From a virus: DNA of 57,767 nt. Position numbers and translations under genes: made by a program. This document shows, piece by piece, positions 56,896 through 57,767 of this stretch. Each line of letters begins with the position of its first letter. Within the stretch, counting starts at the first letter, position 1. Under the pieces are notes generated by a model. That model did not search any database. It saw only the letters and a program-made list of their open reading frames with translations, and had not been told where the DNA came from. Where the stretch lies: positions 1-57,767 of IMG/VR virus record IMGVR_UViG_3300030060_004810; one strand, 5' to 3'.

Positions 56896-56911
56896 GGGGG
56901 CCGAAGCCCCC
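56896..56911 (-). terminator. UUCG hairpin between SSB-like and primase genes
   Basis: GGGGGC-TTCG-GCCCCC on the minus strand, followed by TTACTTTGG rather than a T run. Probably an mRNA stabiliser or partial attenuator. Confidence 0.6.
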
Positions 56912-56918
56912 GTTTTCC

Positions 56919-57698
56919 TTAAAAGGGTGCGTCTTCTCCTGCACCCGCGCCATCGTCGGTGTGTTTGACTTCAACCTCACCGCGCAGAATGGATTCGGAA
57001 AACTCTTTGGCTTGCATGTAGTGTGCGCCGTCTTCGACAACACCTTCCAAGCTGATGTCCCAGCCATGCCAGCTACCCTTGCTGTTCTCTTCAGAGACAG
57101 TTTTGAGCAGATAAATGTGGCTGAAACGGGGTGGTGTGAACGGCCCGTTTTTGCCCACTAAAGTGCGTTGGGCAATCGTGGAGTTCCACCTACGGCTTTT
57201 CTTCAACTGCGTAGATTTCATCGGTATCAAGGCAGTCGTAGTCGTGCCGTCCTCTTCAAGAATGACGACGAAGTGCTGGTGCGTCTCCTCGAGGTACGTG
57301 CCGTTACCGCCGACAACATAGTCTTTATTGTCGTTCGGGTCCCGCTCAACTTTCGGCAAAGTGTCCTCCGGCGTATAGATGTTTACAGGAGCGCCACTGC
57401 CAGTGCCCCGAGGAGCCCACTCAATAAAGCGCCGCTGATAAGCTGAAGGTATGACACGAATACCTGTCTTACCAGAATAGACCGTATTCGATACGGTATT
57501 GAGGATATCGCCTGCCTTCGCGTCGTCCAGATCATCCAGCACTGGGTCCTGACGGCTGAGAAGCTTGAGGAAAGGTAACGCCAGATCGTCCTGACCCAAA
57601 TTTTCAAGGCCGAGATTAGCGTCTTGTTCAAAGATGTCCGGGCTAAACGGTACGATTTCATTAGCCTCTTCCTTCTTCACTGCTTTTGATGCACTCAT
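56919..57698 (-). CDS. SSB-like protein with acidic C-terminal tail
   Basis: 259 aa. No classical OB-fold SSB signature is obvious, but the chain ends DDGAGAGEDAPF, an acidic stretch closed by Pro-Phe like the tails of bacterial SSB (DDDIPF) and of T7 gp2.5. The main part is globular (TGIRVIPSAYQRRFIEWAPR, THQHFVVILEEDGTTTTALI). Probably coats ssDNA and recruits polymerase and helicase. ATG at 57698 overlaps the stop of the coiled-coil gene seen at 27-29. Confidence 0.78.
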   Translation of the reverse strand: MSASKAVKKEEANEIVPFSPDIFEQDANLGLENLGQDDLALPFLKLLSRQDPVLDDLDDAKAGDILNTVSNTVYSGKTGIRVIPSAYQRRFIEWAPRGTGSGAPVNIYTPEDTLPKVERDPNDNKDYVVGGNGTYLEETHQHFVVILEEDGTTTTALIPMKSTQLKKSRRWNSTIAQRTLVGKNGPFTPPRFSHIYLLKTVSEENSKGSWHGWDISLEGVVEDGAHYMQAKEFSESILRGEVEVKHTDDGAGAGEDAPF

Positions 57699-57766
57699 GA
57701 TTTGCTCCTTGCAATCTTGGCCCGTTGGCCTGTGTACGCGCCGAAAAGGTCCATGGGGAAAGAGTC
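57669..57766. repeat. Right copy of the contig-terminal direct repeat
   Basis: Same 98 bases as positions 1-98. The final base (57767, A) differs from position 99 (C). Confidence 0.93.
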
Positions 57767-57767
57767 A

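Overview
This window is an essentially complete tailed-phage genome (Caudoviricetes). The short-tailed, P22-like body plan is inferred from a gp10-like tail hub protein, a gp4-like head-tail factor and very large internal virion proteins. The last 98 bases repeat the first 98, so the contig closes into a circle of about 57,668 bp; the gene that starts at 57698 continues the gene pair seen at position 27. The many short proteins with families typical of ocean viromes (NVTG and VTGIAATGG repeat fibres, zinc ribbon next to holin, DUF7483-like fibre) suggest a marine virus of a proteobacterium-like host. I see no integrase, RNA polymerase, tRNA or CRISPR, so transcription is expected to use the host RNA polymerase.

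Layout. Everything except one SNF2-type helicase gene (694-2145) lies on the minus strand, so read from high to low coordinates. (1) Replication block, 57.7-50.3 kb plus 602-27: SSB-like protein with acidic tail, unknown coiled-coil protein, archaeo-eukaryotic (TOTE-type) primase, UvrD-like helicase, 52-aa zinc ribbon, family A DNA polymerase with Leu at the 762 position, staphylococcal-type nuclease, ribbon-helix-helix protein and small genes. (2) 50.6-47.4 kb: small unknown proteins, and an apparent non-coding transcription unit of about 240 nt with its own promoter and terminator (49.41-49.17 kb). (3) 47.1-46.1 kb: terminase small subunit overlapping a PD-(D/E)XK nuclease. (4) 46.08-40.95 kb: seven consecutive compact transcription units, each with promoter, 5'-terminal stem-loop, CTTTGGAG-type ribosome site, one to four small genes and an intrinsic terminator; in most of them the terminator T-tract of one unit lies exactly where the -35 box of the next should be. 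(5) 40.95-40.38 kb: GC-rich non-coding segment with four 10-bp iterons and a perfect parS-like palindrome. (6) 40.4-33.7 kb: large terminase, two unknown proteins (one with HExxH), portal. (7) 33.7-32.6 kb: lysis cassette. (8) 32.6-28.9 kb: GroES-like cochaperonin, scaffold, capsid proteins. (9) 28.8-23.3 kb: small basic proteins and connector proteins. (10) 23.3-14.4 kb: tail fibres, with two fibre/chaperone-like pairs. (11) 14.4-2.1 kb: tail hub and internal (ejection) proteins, ending with a 1561-aa protein carrying a lysozyme-like tail domain.

The two observations I consider most unusual are the repeated terminator-promoter-5' stem-loop architecture of the small-gene region, and three exact copies of the bacterial ParB-binding palindrome (TGTTYCACGTGGAACA) in a genome without a recognisable parA or parB gene.
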